Positions 25,203 through 33,962 of a DNA stretch of 64,000 nt are shown here, one piece after another. The notes beneath the pieces are model-generated. The model was not told the DNA's origin. It worked only from the letters and a program-made list of their open reading frames with translations, and did no database searches. The stretch comes from UBA8337 sp965662725. Lineage in GTDB: Bacteria; Pseudomonadota; Alphaproteobacteria; RS24. Position 1 is the first letter of the stretch; the number at the start of each line of letters is the position of its first letter. A program made the translations under genes and the position numbers. The DNA is taken from positions 110,149 through 174,148 of the forward strand of contig CBFIIT010000001.1 in assembly GCA_965662725.1 (NCBI GenBank). The letters run 5' to 3'.

Positions 25203-26527
25203 AAATTTCCACTGCGCATGAGACGCGGTGGTGTGCTTGTGCCGCGGCCATCGGCTTGCCGCCGAAAGGCTTGGCGTAAGGCTTGATTATGACGCGCCAT
25301 GCGACCGGTTAAAGCCAAGCCAAAACGCCCCAATGGGCCGGTCAGGTTTTTTGCAGGGCCGGAAAATAAATCCGCCAGCGCATGGGTCATGGCGGCGGTC
25401 ATGGCGGCATCGCCGCGCCGTTTGGTGACAAACTCAGACAGCACATAAGGCCCATCCGCCGCCAAACCCAAGCCCCGCGCTTCATACAGGCAATCGGCCA
25501 AAAGCGCGGCATCGCGCAAGGTCAGATTAAAGCCTTGTCCGGCCAGCGGATGCACAATATGCGCCGCTTCGCCCAGCAAACATAAATGCCCGTCACAATA
25601 TGCGTCAGCCAATTTCAGCGATAAATGCTGTATTTGCCAATCATCATCGGCACGTATCGCGCCGGCTGCGCCGCCGGTCGCTTTGGCCAATTCAGTATCA
25701 ATAAAAGGCTGTCCGATATCGGCCAGCGCCGCAGCTTTGCCTTTCGGCATTGACCAAATAAGGGCGCGCTTATCGGGCGCGGCAAGCGGCAAGAGCGCTA
25801 ATGGCCCATCGGGCAAAAATAATTGCACTGCCTTATTGCCATGCGGCTGCGCGGTGTGAACGCTGGCGACCAAAGCGGTCATGTCATAATCATGACCCAA
25901 AGCCGCGGTGTCGCGCCGCCATGGTGCGTCGGCTTTAGCGGTTTTGTGATCACGGCGCGTATCGATGAGCAAGGCTGCCTCTATCGTCTCGCCATTTTCT
26001 AAGCGGACAGTGCCGTCGGTTTTGTCGAAATCATCGATCGGCGCCGGCAGAACGCCAATCGTGTCATCGGATAGAGCCGCGTCGAGAGCGTCGCCAATGG
26101 CGGCGGATAAATCTGTCAGGCTGACAATATGTGCCAATATATCAATTGTCGGCATATCAATTGCTGGCTGGTCGTCGCGCGCGCCTTCATCTTGCGCCGC
26201 TTTGTCCGTTGATTGGGTATTTATCGGTTCGGCAAAAGACAAGCCATGACCGCGCCGCCAATTTTCCGCACTGCCATAAACCGTCATATCGCACACTGCT
26301 ACGGCCGGTGTTTTCAGTCGCGCCCAAATCGATAAGCCATCCAACATGGTTTTTGCCGCCGCGCTCAAGGCCAGTACGCTGGATGATGTTGTATCTTTTG
26401 ATGGCGAATTGAGCCGGCTGAAAAGCGGCCGAAACCCCGCCGCCGCTAAAGCCAAAGCGGTTATTGCGGCGCTATTGCCGCTGCCGTGAATGATGATCGG
26501 GCGTTTATGCGGGTCAAATTCTTGCAT
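25196..26527 (-). CDS. UbiH/UbiF-family FAD-dependent monooxygenase
   Basis: 443 residues, class A flavoprotein hydroxylase of the type that hydroxylates the ubiquinone ring. The N-terminal dinucleotide motif is IIIHGSGNSAAITALALAAAG, a weakened GxGxxG (last glycine is Ala). The late FAD/substrate motif is LLGEAAHIVHPLAGQGFNL, in which the usual GDAAH aspartate is Glu. The substituted residues fit a divergent but possibly active member. Which ubiquinone-ring position it would act on cannot be told. Start ATG 26527 (MQEFDPHKRP) preferred over an upstream in-frame ATG at 26566. Its position after Trm112 is typical for Alphaproteobacteria. Confidence 0.78.
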   Translation of the reverse strand: MQEFDPHKRPIIIHGSGNSAAITALALAAAGFRPLFSRLNSPSKDTTSSSVLALSAAAKTMLDGLSIWARLKTPAVAVCDMTVYGSAENWRRGHGLSFAEPINTQSTDKAAQDEGARDDQPAIDMPTIDILAHIVSLTDLSAAIGDALDAALSDDTIGVLPAPIDDFDKTDGTVRLENGETIEAALLIDTRRDHKTAKADAPWRRDTAALGHDYDMTALVASVHTAQPHGNKAVQLFLPDGPLALLPLAAPDKRALIWSMPKGKAAALADIGQPFIDTELAKATGGAAGAIRADDDWQIQHLSLKLADAYCDGHLCLLGEAAHIVHPLAGQGFNLTLRDAALLADCLYEARGLGLAADGPYVLSEFVTKRRGDAAMTAAMTHALADLFSGPAKNLTGPLGRFGLALTGRMARHNQALRQAFRRQADGRGTSTPPRLMRSGNFQ

Positions 26528-26768
26528 GAGAGCGACAGTGCCCGAAAATATAAGCCGCGTCCACAACGCAATAGCCGCAGCAGCCGAGCGGATGTCGCCT
26601 AAATATTAGGCATTTAACCGGCGCCTTGCTGCAGGCTGACTAAAATTTAATCATTTGCTTTTTCGGTCAGATTATCGGGTTAAGCCGGTCAGCCATTCAG
26701 GCGTATTCTTCATTTGGCACGGTAATTGCATAAATTCTTCAGTTCTGTAAGTGAATTTGGGGATTATT

Positions 26769-27986
26769 ATGGAAACCAACGCAGTGGGCGGCGACGTCTT
26801 CTTTATTCTTATGGGCGCCATTTTGGTGTTCGCCATGCATGCTGGCTTTGCCTTTTTAGAGGTTGGCACGGTGCGCAAAAAAAACCAGGTCAATGCCATG
26901 GTGAAAATCCTATCGGATTTCGGCATGTCCACTTTGGCCTATTTCTTTATCGGTTACTCAGTGGCTTACGGCATGGACTTTTTGTCCTCCGCCGCAACCA
27001 TTAGTGGCGATGGTGGTGATGAGGCTTATGGCCCGCAAGGCCTGTCACTGATTAAATTTTTCTTTCTGCTGACTTTTGCCGCTGCCATTCCGGCGATTAT
27101 TTCAGGCGGTATTGCCGAGCGGGCGCGGTTCATGCCGCAATTAATCGCTTCGGGCATTATTGTCGCCTTGGTTTATCCGTTTTTCGAAGGGATGATTTGG
27201 AACGGTAATTACGGTTTCCAAAGCTGGCTCGAAGGCACTTTCGGCGCCAGCTTCCATGACTTTGCCGGCTCTGTTGTCGTGCATGGCGTTGGCGGCTGGA
27301 TTGCTTTTTCAGCGGTAATTTTATTGGGCGCACGGCTTGGCCGTTATGGCGATAAGGGCACGGCCTTTCCACCAAGCTCTATTCCGTGGTTGGCCTTGGG
27401 CAGCTGGTTGCTGTGCATTGGTTGGTTCGGTTTTAACGTGGTCAGCGCGCAATCGCTGGAAGGCGTTTCCGGTCTGGTCGCGGTCAATTCTCTCATGGCA
27501 ATGGTCGGCGGCATTATGGCGGCATTGTTCATCGGTAAAAATGATCCGGGCTTTGTTCATAATGGCGCCTTGGCCGGACTGGTCGCGGTCTGTGCCGGTT
27601 CTGATGTGATGCATCCGGGCGGTGCCTTGGTCACCGGTATTGTCGCCGGCGGTTTGTTTGTCAAAATGTTTGTCATTTGCCAAGAAAAACTGCAAATCGA
27701 TGATGTGCTGGGTGTCTGGCCATTGCACGGCTTGGCCGGTGCATGGGGCGGTATTGCTTGTGGTATTTTCGGTACCGAAGCTTTTGGCGGTCTTGGTGGT
27801 GTCAGCTTTATGTCACAACTGGTCGGCACGATTGTCGGCTGTGGCTTTGCCGCGATTGCCGGTGCCATTGTCTATGGCGCGCTGAAGCAGACAATCGGCA
27901 TTCGTTTGACCGAAGAAGAAGAGCAAATGGGTGCTGACTTGGCGGTGCATAAAATCGCTGCCAATCCGGAAAGCGGCATTGGCTAA
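26769..27986 (+). CDS. amt: Ammonium transporter (Amt family)
   Basis: 405-residue inner-membrane protein with about eleven hydrophobic segments that conducts ammonium. Signatures: HAGFAFLEVGTVRKKN, DFAGSVVVHGVGGW with the first pore histidine, and VWPLHGLAGAWGG with the second. There is no cleavable signal peptide. ATG 26769 has GGGGA at 6-base spacing; an upstream in-frame GTG at 26751 overlaps that site and is rejected. No PII gene (glnK) is adjacent. The 241 bases from 26528 to 26768 hold no gene and should contain promoters for this gene and the divergent monooxygenase. A hairpin with a T-run follows about 95 bases after the stop. Confidence 0.95.
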   Translation: METNAVGGDVFFILMGAILVFAMHAGFAFLEVGTVRKKNQVNAMVKILSDFGMSTLAYFFIGYSVAYGMDFLSSAATISGDGGDEAYGPQGLSLIKFFFLLTFAAAIPAIISGGIAERARFMPQLIASGIIVALVYPFFEGMIWNGNYGFQSWLEGTFGASFHDFAGSVVVHGVGGWIAFSAVILLGARLGRYGDKGTAFPPSSIPWLALGSWLLCIGWFGFNVVSAQSLEGVSGLVAVNSLMAMVGGIMAALFIGKNDPGFVHNGALAGLVAVCAGSDVMHPGGALVTGIVAGGLFVKMFVICQEKLQIDDVLGVWPLHGLAGAWGGIACGIFGTEAFGGLGGVSFMSQLVGTIVGCGFAAIAGAIVYGALKQTIGIRLTEEEEQMGADLAVHKIAANPESGIG

Positions 27987-28081
27987 TTGCTTATGGGCCA
28001 TCAGGCTCGGTCAAGCAGCGCTTTCATTTGCACTTAAAGGCGCCGCTGCGCTAGGCTGAGACAGGCTGATTCGTGAAAATC

Positions 28082-28119
28082 CCGGGCGGGGCTTCAGGCC
28101 TCGTCCGGTTTTTTCTTTT
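28082..28119 (+). terminator. Rho-independent terminator-like hairpin before the DapC-like gene
   Basis: An 11-bp stem (28082-28092 with 28098-28108, allowing G-U pairs), 5-base loop TTCAG and a T-rich tract TTTTTTCTTTT. It ends about 10 bases before the start codon of the aminotransferase gene, overlapping the region just before its GGAG ribosome site. It can serve as the amt terminator or as a leader attenuator. Confidence 0.75.
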
Positions 28120-28129
28120 GGAGAAGAAT

Positions 28130-29314
28130 ATGCAAACCGCGCCCCGTGCCTCGCTGCCGCCATCGCCCTTTACCCGCTTGCGTGCGCTATTGGATGATAT
28201 TAAGCCGGGCAAGCCACCCCTCTCTTTAGCGCTTGGCGAGCCGCAGCATGCGGCGCCGCAATTTGTCTTGGAAAAACTGGCACAAGCGGGCGATGGCTAT
28301 GGGCGCTATCCGCCGATTACCGGCAGTGAAGACTGGCAAGAAGCGGTACGCGGCTGGTTGGCGCGTCGCTTGCAAGTGACATCGGTTTTGAACCGGCCCA
28401 ATGCCGTCTTGCCGCTTAACGGCACGCGCGAAGGTTTGTTTTTGGCGGCGCAATTGGCGACACCAAAAGATAAGGGTTTGGTCGCCATGCCCGACCCGTT
28501 TTATCAAGTCTATGCCGCTGCCGCTTTGGCGATAGGCGCGACACCACATTATTTGCCGGCCACCAAAGAAACCGGCTTTTTGCCTGATTTGACCGCATTG
28601 GATAAATCGACGCTGCAGCGCATGCGGGCGATGTATTTATGCTCGCCGGCCAATCCGCAAGGGGTGATTGCCGAGCGCGATTATTTGCGCGCTGCAATGG
28701 ATTTGGCGGTCGCGCATGATTTCATTTTGCTGGTCGATGAGTGCTATGGCGAAATTTATGACAGCGCGCCGCCGCCTTCCATTTTGCAAATCATGCAAGA
28801 AATGGAAGCCGATAATGCGCCGGTTTTGGCATTTCATTCGCTATCGAAACGCTCCAATTTACCGGGCCTGCGCTCCGGCTTTGTTGCCGGCGGAGAAAAG
28901 CTGATGGATGATTTCACTGCGCTTCGTCAATTGGCCGGCCCGCAATCGCCTTTACCGGTGCAGGCCGCCGCCGCCTTGGCATGGAATGATGACGCCCATG
29001 TTGAAGAAAACCGCGCGCAATATCGCGCCAAATTTGATGTGGCGGAAAAAATACTCGGCCAGCGATTTGAATTTTATCGTCCGGCAGCAGGATTTTTTCT
29101 GTGGCTGAATGTCGGCAATGGCGAAGCGGCAGCGGTTAAATTATGGCGCGAGGAAGGGCTGCGGGTTTTGCCCGGTGCTTATTTGGCCGGCGGTGACGCG
29201 CAATTGGCGGCGCCTTATATTCGTGTCGCTTTGGTTGCGCCGCGCGATGAAACCGAAAACGCTTTAACCCGCATGGCTGATTGTCTGGCCGATATGCAAG
29301 GGCAAGCGGCATGA
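28130..29314 (+). CDS. PLP-dependent class I/II aminotransferase, probably succinyldiaminopimelate aminotransferase (DapC-like)
   Basis: 394 residues, fold-type I aminotransferase. The PLP lysine is Lys240 in HSLSKRSNLPGLRSGF, the aspartate that pairs with the ring nitrogen is Asp203 in LVDECYGEIY, and NPQG near 175 is conserved. SLSKRSN-x-PG-RSG is the form found in DapC-type enzymes of lysine/peptidoglycan synthesis, which makes N-succinyl-LL-2,6-diaminopimelate the likely substrate, but related aminotransferases share it. ATG 28130 has GGAG at 8-base spacing. Stop overlaps the ftsK start (ATGA), so it is coupled to ftsK. Confidence 0.82.
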   Translation: MQTAPRASLPPSPFTRLRALLDDIKPGKPPLSLALGEPQHAAPQFVLEKLAQAGDGYGRYPPITGSEDWQEAVRGWLARRLQVTSVLNRPNAVLPLNGTREGLFLAAQLATPKDKGLVAMPDPFYQVYAAAALAIGATPHYLPATKETGFLPDLTALDKSTLQRMRAMYLCSPANPQGVIAERDYLRAAMDLAVAHDFILLVDECYGEIYDSAPPPSILQIMQEMEADNAPVLAFHSLSKRSNLPGLRSGFVAGGEKLMDDFTALRQLAGPQSPLPVQAAAALAWNDDAHVEENRAQYRAKFDVAEKILGQRFEFYRPAAGFFLWLNVGNGEAAAVKLWREEGLRVLPGAYLAGGDAQLAAPYIRVALVAPRDETENALTRMADCLADMQGQAA

Positions 29315-31752
29315 CTAATTTGCGCGCATTATGGAGCCGATGGCAGCCGCGTTTGTCGGCTTGGCTGGCCGCCTTATGGCTCAGATTATCGGCCGCAATC
29401 ATTTTGGCTGCAGTGCTGCTCATGGCTTTGGCAGTATTGAGTTTTAACCCGCAAGATACGAGTTTTAATGCCAGTGGTGATGTCGCGCTGTCCAATTGGT
29501 TGGGGCTTCCGGGCGCGGTGATTGCAGATTTGGCGCTGCAAATTTTGGGTGGCGCGATATGGCTGATTCTTTTGGCGTTTGGCGCACGCGCCGCTCGGCA
29601 AATTCTGGGCACCGTATTGAGCTATCCGAATTGGCGCTTTACCGCCTCGCTTATCGCGCCCCTTTTGCTGGCGCTTGCTTTGGCCATGGGGCGGGTCGCG
29701 GCTGACCCGCTCATGCCGTTTCCCGGCGGTGCTCTGGGCCAGCTTTTGGCGGATGGTTTGGAAACAGCTTTGGCGGCAATGTCGCTTTATCCAAATCGCG
29801 ATGTCGAATTGGCGCTTGCTTATACGCTGGGTACGCTGGCAATTATCCTGGCCTTATTTGGCGCCGGCATGGTGCGTTTGACGTGGACCTTGGCGCGGCG
29901 GGTGACGCTTCATCTGCGCCAAGCCCCCGGCCGTTTGGTCGCTTTATTGCAAATGCCGAAAGCGCTATCGGTGCCCATGGCGGCCCGTATATCTCGCTTG
30001 GCCGCGGCTTTTTCCTCTAAGCGGTTTTCGCGCAGCGCTTCTGCGGCGGCCGGCTCGAGTGCAGATATGACTGCTGATATGGATGTGGATGCTGATGCGG
30101 GTTCCGGCGCAATGACTGAAAATACTTCCGTTCAAAATGCCGCTTCACAGTTTGAGCCAATAAGCGCAACCGAGGCGGCCGGACGGGTCGCCGTGGCGGA
30201 TAAAAAACCGGCATTGAAAGCCTCACGCCGCGCCGCGCGTGAAGCGCAGCCAAGTCTTGGTTTTGATAAGGGCGATTATGAATTGCCGCCTTTGCGGCTT
30301 TTGACCGAGCATAAAAAGCCGCGGCAAGCGACAACGCTCAGCAAAGATGCGCTGGAGGCCAATGCAAGAATGTTGGAAACCGTCTTATCGGATTTCGGCG
30401 TGAAAGGCACAATCGGGCAAGTGCGACCGGGACCGGTGGTGACGCTTTATGAGCTTGAACCGGCAGCCGGTGTGCGCTCTTCGCGCGTTGTCGGTTTGGC
30501 CGATGACATTGCCCGTTCGATGAGTGCAGTGTCGGCCCGCGTTGCACCCGTGCCCGGCTCCAATGTTATCGGCATTGAGCTGCCCAATCAAAGCCGCGAG
30601 CTGGTATCTTTACGCGAATTGCTGGCCTCGACCGATTTTGAAAGCGGTAAGTCAAAATTGACCATGGCATTGGGTAAAGATATTGGCGGCGCGCCGGTGA
30701 TGTCGGATTTGGCCAAAATGCCTCACCTATTGGTGGCCGGCACAACCGGTTCGGGTAAATCGGTCGGCATTAACACAATGATATTGTCTTTGCTGTATCG
30801 TCTGACCCCTGAACAATGTCGGCTTATTCTGGTCGATCCGAAAATGTTGGAATTATCGGTTTATGACGGCATTCCGCATTTGCTGGCGCCGGTGGTGACC
30901 GAGCCGAAAAAAGCTGTTGTCGCCTTGAAATGGGTGGTGCAGGAAATGGAAAACCGCTATCGCAAAATGGCCAAAATCGGGGTCCGAAATATTGACGGCT
31001 ATAATACGCGCATGGCGGAGGCGAAAGCCTCTGGCGAAGTGTTGACCCGCACAGCGCAAACCGGCTTTGACCCGGATAGCGGTGAGGCGATTTATGAAGA
31101 AGAAACCATTGAAACGGAAATGCTGCCTTTCATTGTTGTGGTGATTGATGAGATGGCTGATTTGATGATGGTCGCCGGTAAGGAAATCGAAGCGGCGGTG
31201 CAAAGATTGGCGCAAATGGCGCGCGCTGCCGGCGTGCATCTTATCACCGCCACACAACGCCCCTCTGTCGATGTGATTACCGGCACCATTAAGGCCAATT
31301 TTCCGAGCCGTATTTCGTTTCAAGTAACCTCAAAAATTGACAGCCGCACAGTATTGGGTGAACAGGGCGGCGAGCAATTATTGGGCCAGGGCGATATGCT
31401 TTATATGGGCGGCGGCGGCCGCATCCAGCGGGTGCATGGGCCGTTTGTCTCTGATGAAGAAGTCGAAAAAGTAGTGACGTTTTTGAAAAAACAAGCAGTG
31501 CCGCAATATATTGAGCAGGTGACACAAGAGCCTGAAGAAGCACCCGAAATAGAAGCCAGTGGCGATGATTTATACGACCAAGCCGTGGCCATTGTGACGC
31601 GTGACGGGCGCGCTTCGACCAGCTATGTACAGCGGCGTTTGTCTATTGGCTATAATCGCGCCGCGCGTTTGATCGAACAAATGGAAGAAGAGGGGGTGAT
31701 ATCGGCCCCCAATCATGCCGGTAAACGCGAAATTCTGGCGGGCAAGCATTGA
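29311..31752 (+). CDS. ftsK: DNA translocase FtsK
   Basis: 813 residues. Four N-terminal membrane helices (about 20-190), a linker with an acidic ADMTADMDVDADAG stretch (about 250-265), and the RecA-like motor with Walker A GTTGSGKS (about 478-485) and Walker B FIVVVIDEMADLMM. The C-terminal gamma winged helix contains DGRASTSYVQRRLSIGYNRAARLIEQME (seen in pieces), which reads KOPS sites and activates XerCD. FtsK pumps chromosome termini apart at the division septum. Start overlaps the aminotransferase stop; stop overlaps the lolA start. Confidence 0.96.
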   Translation: MTNLRALWSRWQPRLSAWLAALWLRLSAAIILAAVLLMALAVLSFNPQDTSFNASGDVALSNWLGLPGAVIADLALQILGGAIWLILLAFGARAARQILGTVLSYPNWRFTASLIAPLLLALALAMGRVAADPLMPFPGGALGQLLADGLETALAAMSLYPNRDVELALAYTLGTLAIILALFGAGMVRLTWTLARRVTLHLRQAPGRLVALLQMPKALSVPMAARISRLAAAFSSKRFSRSASAAAGSSADMTADMDVDADAGSGAMTENTSVQNAASQFEPISATEAAGRVAVADKKPALKASRRAAREAQPSLGFDKGDYELPPLRLLTEHKKPRQATTLSKDALEANARMLETVLSDFGVKGTIGQVRPGPVVTLYELEPAAGVRSSRVVGLADDIARSMSAVSARVAPVPGSNVIGIELPNQSRELVSLRELLASTDFESGKSKLTMALGKDIGGAPVMSDLAKMPHLLVAGTTGSGKSVGINTMILSLLYRLTPEQCRLILVDPKMLELSVYDGIPHLLAPVVTEPKKAVVALKWVVQEMENRYRKMAKIGVRNIDGYNTRMAEAKASGEVLTRTAQTGFDPDSGEAIYEEETIETEMLPFIVVVIDEMADLMMVAGKEIEAAVQRLAQMARAAGVHLITATQRPSVDVITGTIKANFPSRISFQVTSKIDSRTVLGEQGGEQLLGQGDMLYMGGGGRIQRVHGPFVSDEEVEKVVTFLKKQAVPQYIEQVTQEPEEAPEIEASGDDLYDQAVAIVTRDGRASTSYVQRRLSIGYNRAARLIEQMEEEGVISAPNHAGKREILAGKH

Positions 31753-32429
31753 TAAAAAACCCTATAAAAGCGGCTGGTTCGGCGGTTGTTTTTGCGATTA
31801 TTACCGCGCTTTTAACCGGCTTTAGTGGCGGCTTTTTGGTCGTGTCACCGGCGCTGGCCGAAACCGCGCCGGAAGTGTTGGAAAACAGGGCAAGCCGCGC
31901 CGAATGGCTGGCGCGCATCAATCAATCGCTGTCAAACATGCCCGATATGAGCGGTCGCTTTGAGCAAAAATTGCCAAATGGCGGTCATGCGGCGGGTGAT
32001 TATCTTATCGATTGGCCGCAAAATTTACGTTTTGCTTATCAGCTCAATGGTGAAAGCGTGGTAACGGTGCGCGGTAAATTTGTCGCCGTGCAAGAGCGCC
32101 CGGGCGGCCAGCCAAATTGGTTTCCGGTCTCATTGACACCCTTGGCGATGATACGCCAAGCGGTTGCCGATGGCATATCCGATAACATGCTGACCGGCTT
32201 GCAGATTGAGGAAGCAATTTATGCCGCTACTTTGCGTGACCCGTCGGGTGATGTGCCGGGGCAGGCAACCTTATATTTTACCCGCGCTGATAACCAGCTT
32301 TATGCCTGGCGATTGATCGATGCGCAAAATACGGTCACTTTGGTGCGTCTGCGTGACATAACCCGCCACGAAGCTTTGGATAAGTCATTGTTTGCCATTG
32401 TCGAAGACGATGAAAATGATAATGATTAG
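31749..32429 (+). CDS. lolA: Outer-membrane lipoprotein carrier protein LolA
   Basis: Periplasmic chaperone that ferries lipoproteins to the outer membrane. 226 residues with a signal peptide (hydrophobic VVFAIITALLTGFSGGFLVV, cleavage likely after SPALA, about residue 36). The LolA-type strand order includes MSGRFEQKLPNG, NLRFAYQLNG and TLYFTRADNQLYAWRLIDAQN. The only start available at the natural position is TTG 31749, overlapping the ftsK stop (TTGA). Its place right after ftsK and before xthA is the usual alphaproteobacterial order. Confidence 0.87.
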   Translation: MIKNPIKAAGSAVVFAIITALLTGFSGGFLVVSPALAETAPEVLENRASRAEWLARINQSLSNMPDMSGRFEQKLPNGGHAAGDYLIDWPQNLRFAYQLNGESVVTVRGKFVAVQERPGGQPNWFPVSLTPLAMIRQAVADGISDNMLTGLQIEEAIYAATLRDPSGDVPGQATLYFTRADNQLYAWRLIDAQNTVTLVRLRDITRHEALDKSLFAIVEDDENDND

Positions 32430-32432
32430 GGC

Positions 32433-33095
32433 ATGCGGAGCATGCGTCCAAATCAAGAAAATCAATGGCAAGCCGATGCCGAGGCGCTGCTCGAATTAGA
32501 GGCGGAAATTCCGCTTCTTTCGGTTTTACGCGAATTTTCAGACCGCGCCCAACGCGCCGCCTGGTTTTCCAATCTCGGTGAAATGATGGATGATGAGACG
32601 GCCTATTTGGCGCGCGCTTATCTCGATATGCTGGGTTTTCCCGATGCCGAAACAGTGCCGGTGATGAATTGGGATGATGCGCTGGACGCTTCGGAAAGCG
32701 GTGATTTGAACAGCGAAGGCTGGGAAGCGGAAGAACAATTGCGCGCCGCCCTATCGGACCGCGTTTTGCAAGGTATTTCTGAAGAAGGGCTGGGCGTCAT
32801 GCTGTCTTATTTGCAAGCCGCCCTTGCCGAGCCGGTATCGGAAATGGTTGATGAGGCTTTGATGATGGCGGATGAGCCGCCCGATGCCATTCGTGATTTG
32901 GCGGTTGGTGCGGCGCAACAAGCGGCCTTTGGCGGTGCGCTTGCCTTGGCTGCCGCGGCGTTGGATATGGCTGAAAATGATGACCAGCAAGCCGGTGAAG
33001 AAGCGTTAAACCACCCGCTTATGCTGCGTTATCGATTATTTGAATTGGGCCGTTGGCCGCTCGCCTTAAGCGGCCGCACGCTTAATCTGTTTTAG
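32433..33095 (+). CDS. Unrecognised acidic helical protein
   Basis: 220 residues that I do not recognise. The composition is strongly acidic and Ala/Leu-rich, predicted mostly helical, without signal peptide or membrane segment. The C-terminus MLRYRLFELGRWPLALSGRTLNLF (seen as RYRLFELGRWPLALSGRT) is the least acidic and most distinctive part. It is packed between lolA (3 bases after the stop) and xthA (9 bases before), so it is very likely a real, cotranscribed gene. Start could be ATG 32433 or 32442. A cytoplasmic role is inferred from the lack of export signals. Confidence 0.75.
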   Translation: MRSMRPNQENQWQADAEALLELEAEIPLLSVLREFSDRAQRAAWFSNLGEMMDDETAYLARAYLDMLGFPDAETVPVMNWDDALDASESGDLNSEGWEAEEQLRAALSDRVLQGISEEGLGVMLSYLQAALAEPVSEMVDEALMMADEPPDAIRDLAVGAAQQAAFGGALALAAAALDMAENDDQQAGEEALNHPLMLRYRLFELGRWPLALSGRTLNLF

Positions 33096-33104
33096 GAAAA
33101 TCAT

Positions 33105-33914
33105 ATGCGAATAGTGTCTTGGAATATTAACTCAGTGCGCTTGCGCGAAAAGCTGGTCGTTAAGCTGATGAAGAAGCTCGACCCGGATATTATTTGTCTA
33201 CAAGAAACCAAATGCCCGAATGATCAATTCCCTGAAAAGGCTTTTGCCAAGGCCGGCTTCACTCATATCGCGAAAAACGGCATTAAGGGCTATCATGGCG
33301 TCGCCACCTTATCGAAGCATAAGATTATCGATAGCGAGATTGTCGATTATTGCAACAAGGGCGATGGTCGCCATATTGCGGTGACTGTGAAGGGGAAGCG
33401 AAAACAGCCGGTGACAGTGCATAATTTCTATGTGCCGGCCGGTGGCGATGAGCCGGACCCGTCGATCAATGATAAGTTTGCCCATAAGCTGGCTTTTTTA
33501 AAACAGATGGAAAATAACTTTAAAAAGCTAAAAAAGACCGGAAATGCGGCTGCTCAAGTGCTTTTAGGTGACCTGAATATTGCCCCCGGCGAGCATGATG
33601 TATGGTCTTCCAAGCAATTGAAAAATGTTGTTAGCCATACGGCAGTGGAAATTGAAAATCTGGCGAAAGTGCAAAAAGCTCTTGATTGGGATGATGTGGC
33701 GCGTCGCTTTGTGCCGCCGGAAGAAAAATTATATAGCTGGTGGAGCTATCGGGCGCGCGATTGGGCCGCTTCCGATCGCGGCCGCCGCTTGGACCATATT
33801 TGGGTCAGCGCTGATTTATCCGATGCAGTGAAAGATTATGGGGTGTTGCGCGCGGCGCGCGGCTGGGAACGCCCAAGCGACCATGCGCCGCTTTGGATTG
33901 ATTTAAAAAGCTGA
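33105..33914 (+). CDS. xthA: Exodeoxyribonuclease III
   Basis: AP endonuclease/3'-5' exonuclease of base-excision repair, 269 residues. Family blocks: MRIVSWNINSVRLR at the N-terminus, CLQETKCPN with the metal-binding glutamate, YHGVATLSK, LLGDLNIAP with the catalytic Asp-Asn, and the C-terminal DHIWVS and PSDHAPLWIDL with the catalytic histidine. The order and spacing match ExoIII/ExoA-type enzymes. Lies 9 bases after the acidic protein. Confidence 0.95.
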   Translation: MRIVSWNINSVRLREKLVVKLMKKLDPDIICLQETKCPNDQFPEKAFAKAGFTHIAKNGIKGYHGVATLSKHKIIDSEIVDYCNKGDGRHIAVTVKGKRKQPVTVHNFYVPAGGDEPDPSINDKFAHKLAFLKQMENNFKKLKKTGNAAAQVLLGDLNIAPGEHDVWSSKQLKNVVSHTAVEIENLAKVQKALDWDDVARRFVPPEEKLYSWWSYRARDWAASDRGRRLDHIWVSADLSDAVKDYGVLRAARGWERPSDHAPLWIDLKS

Positions 33915-33962
33915 TTGTCGCACAGTTCATGTTCACCCGATTGGCAAGCTGAGGAGCGGGCA

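Noticed and set aside
28073..28129. Leader peptide or upstream GTG start for the aminotransferase
   Set aside because: The GTG at 28073 is in frame and runs into the gene through a terminator hairpin. ATG 28130 has a clear GGAG site, so no separate leader peptide is supported.
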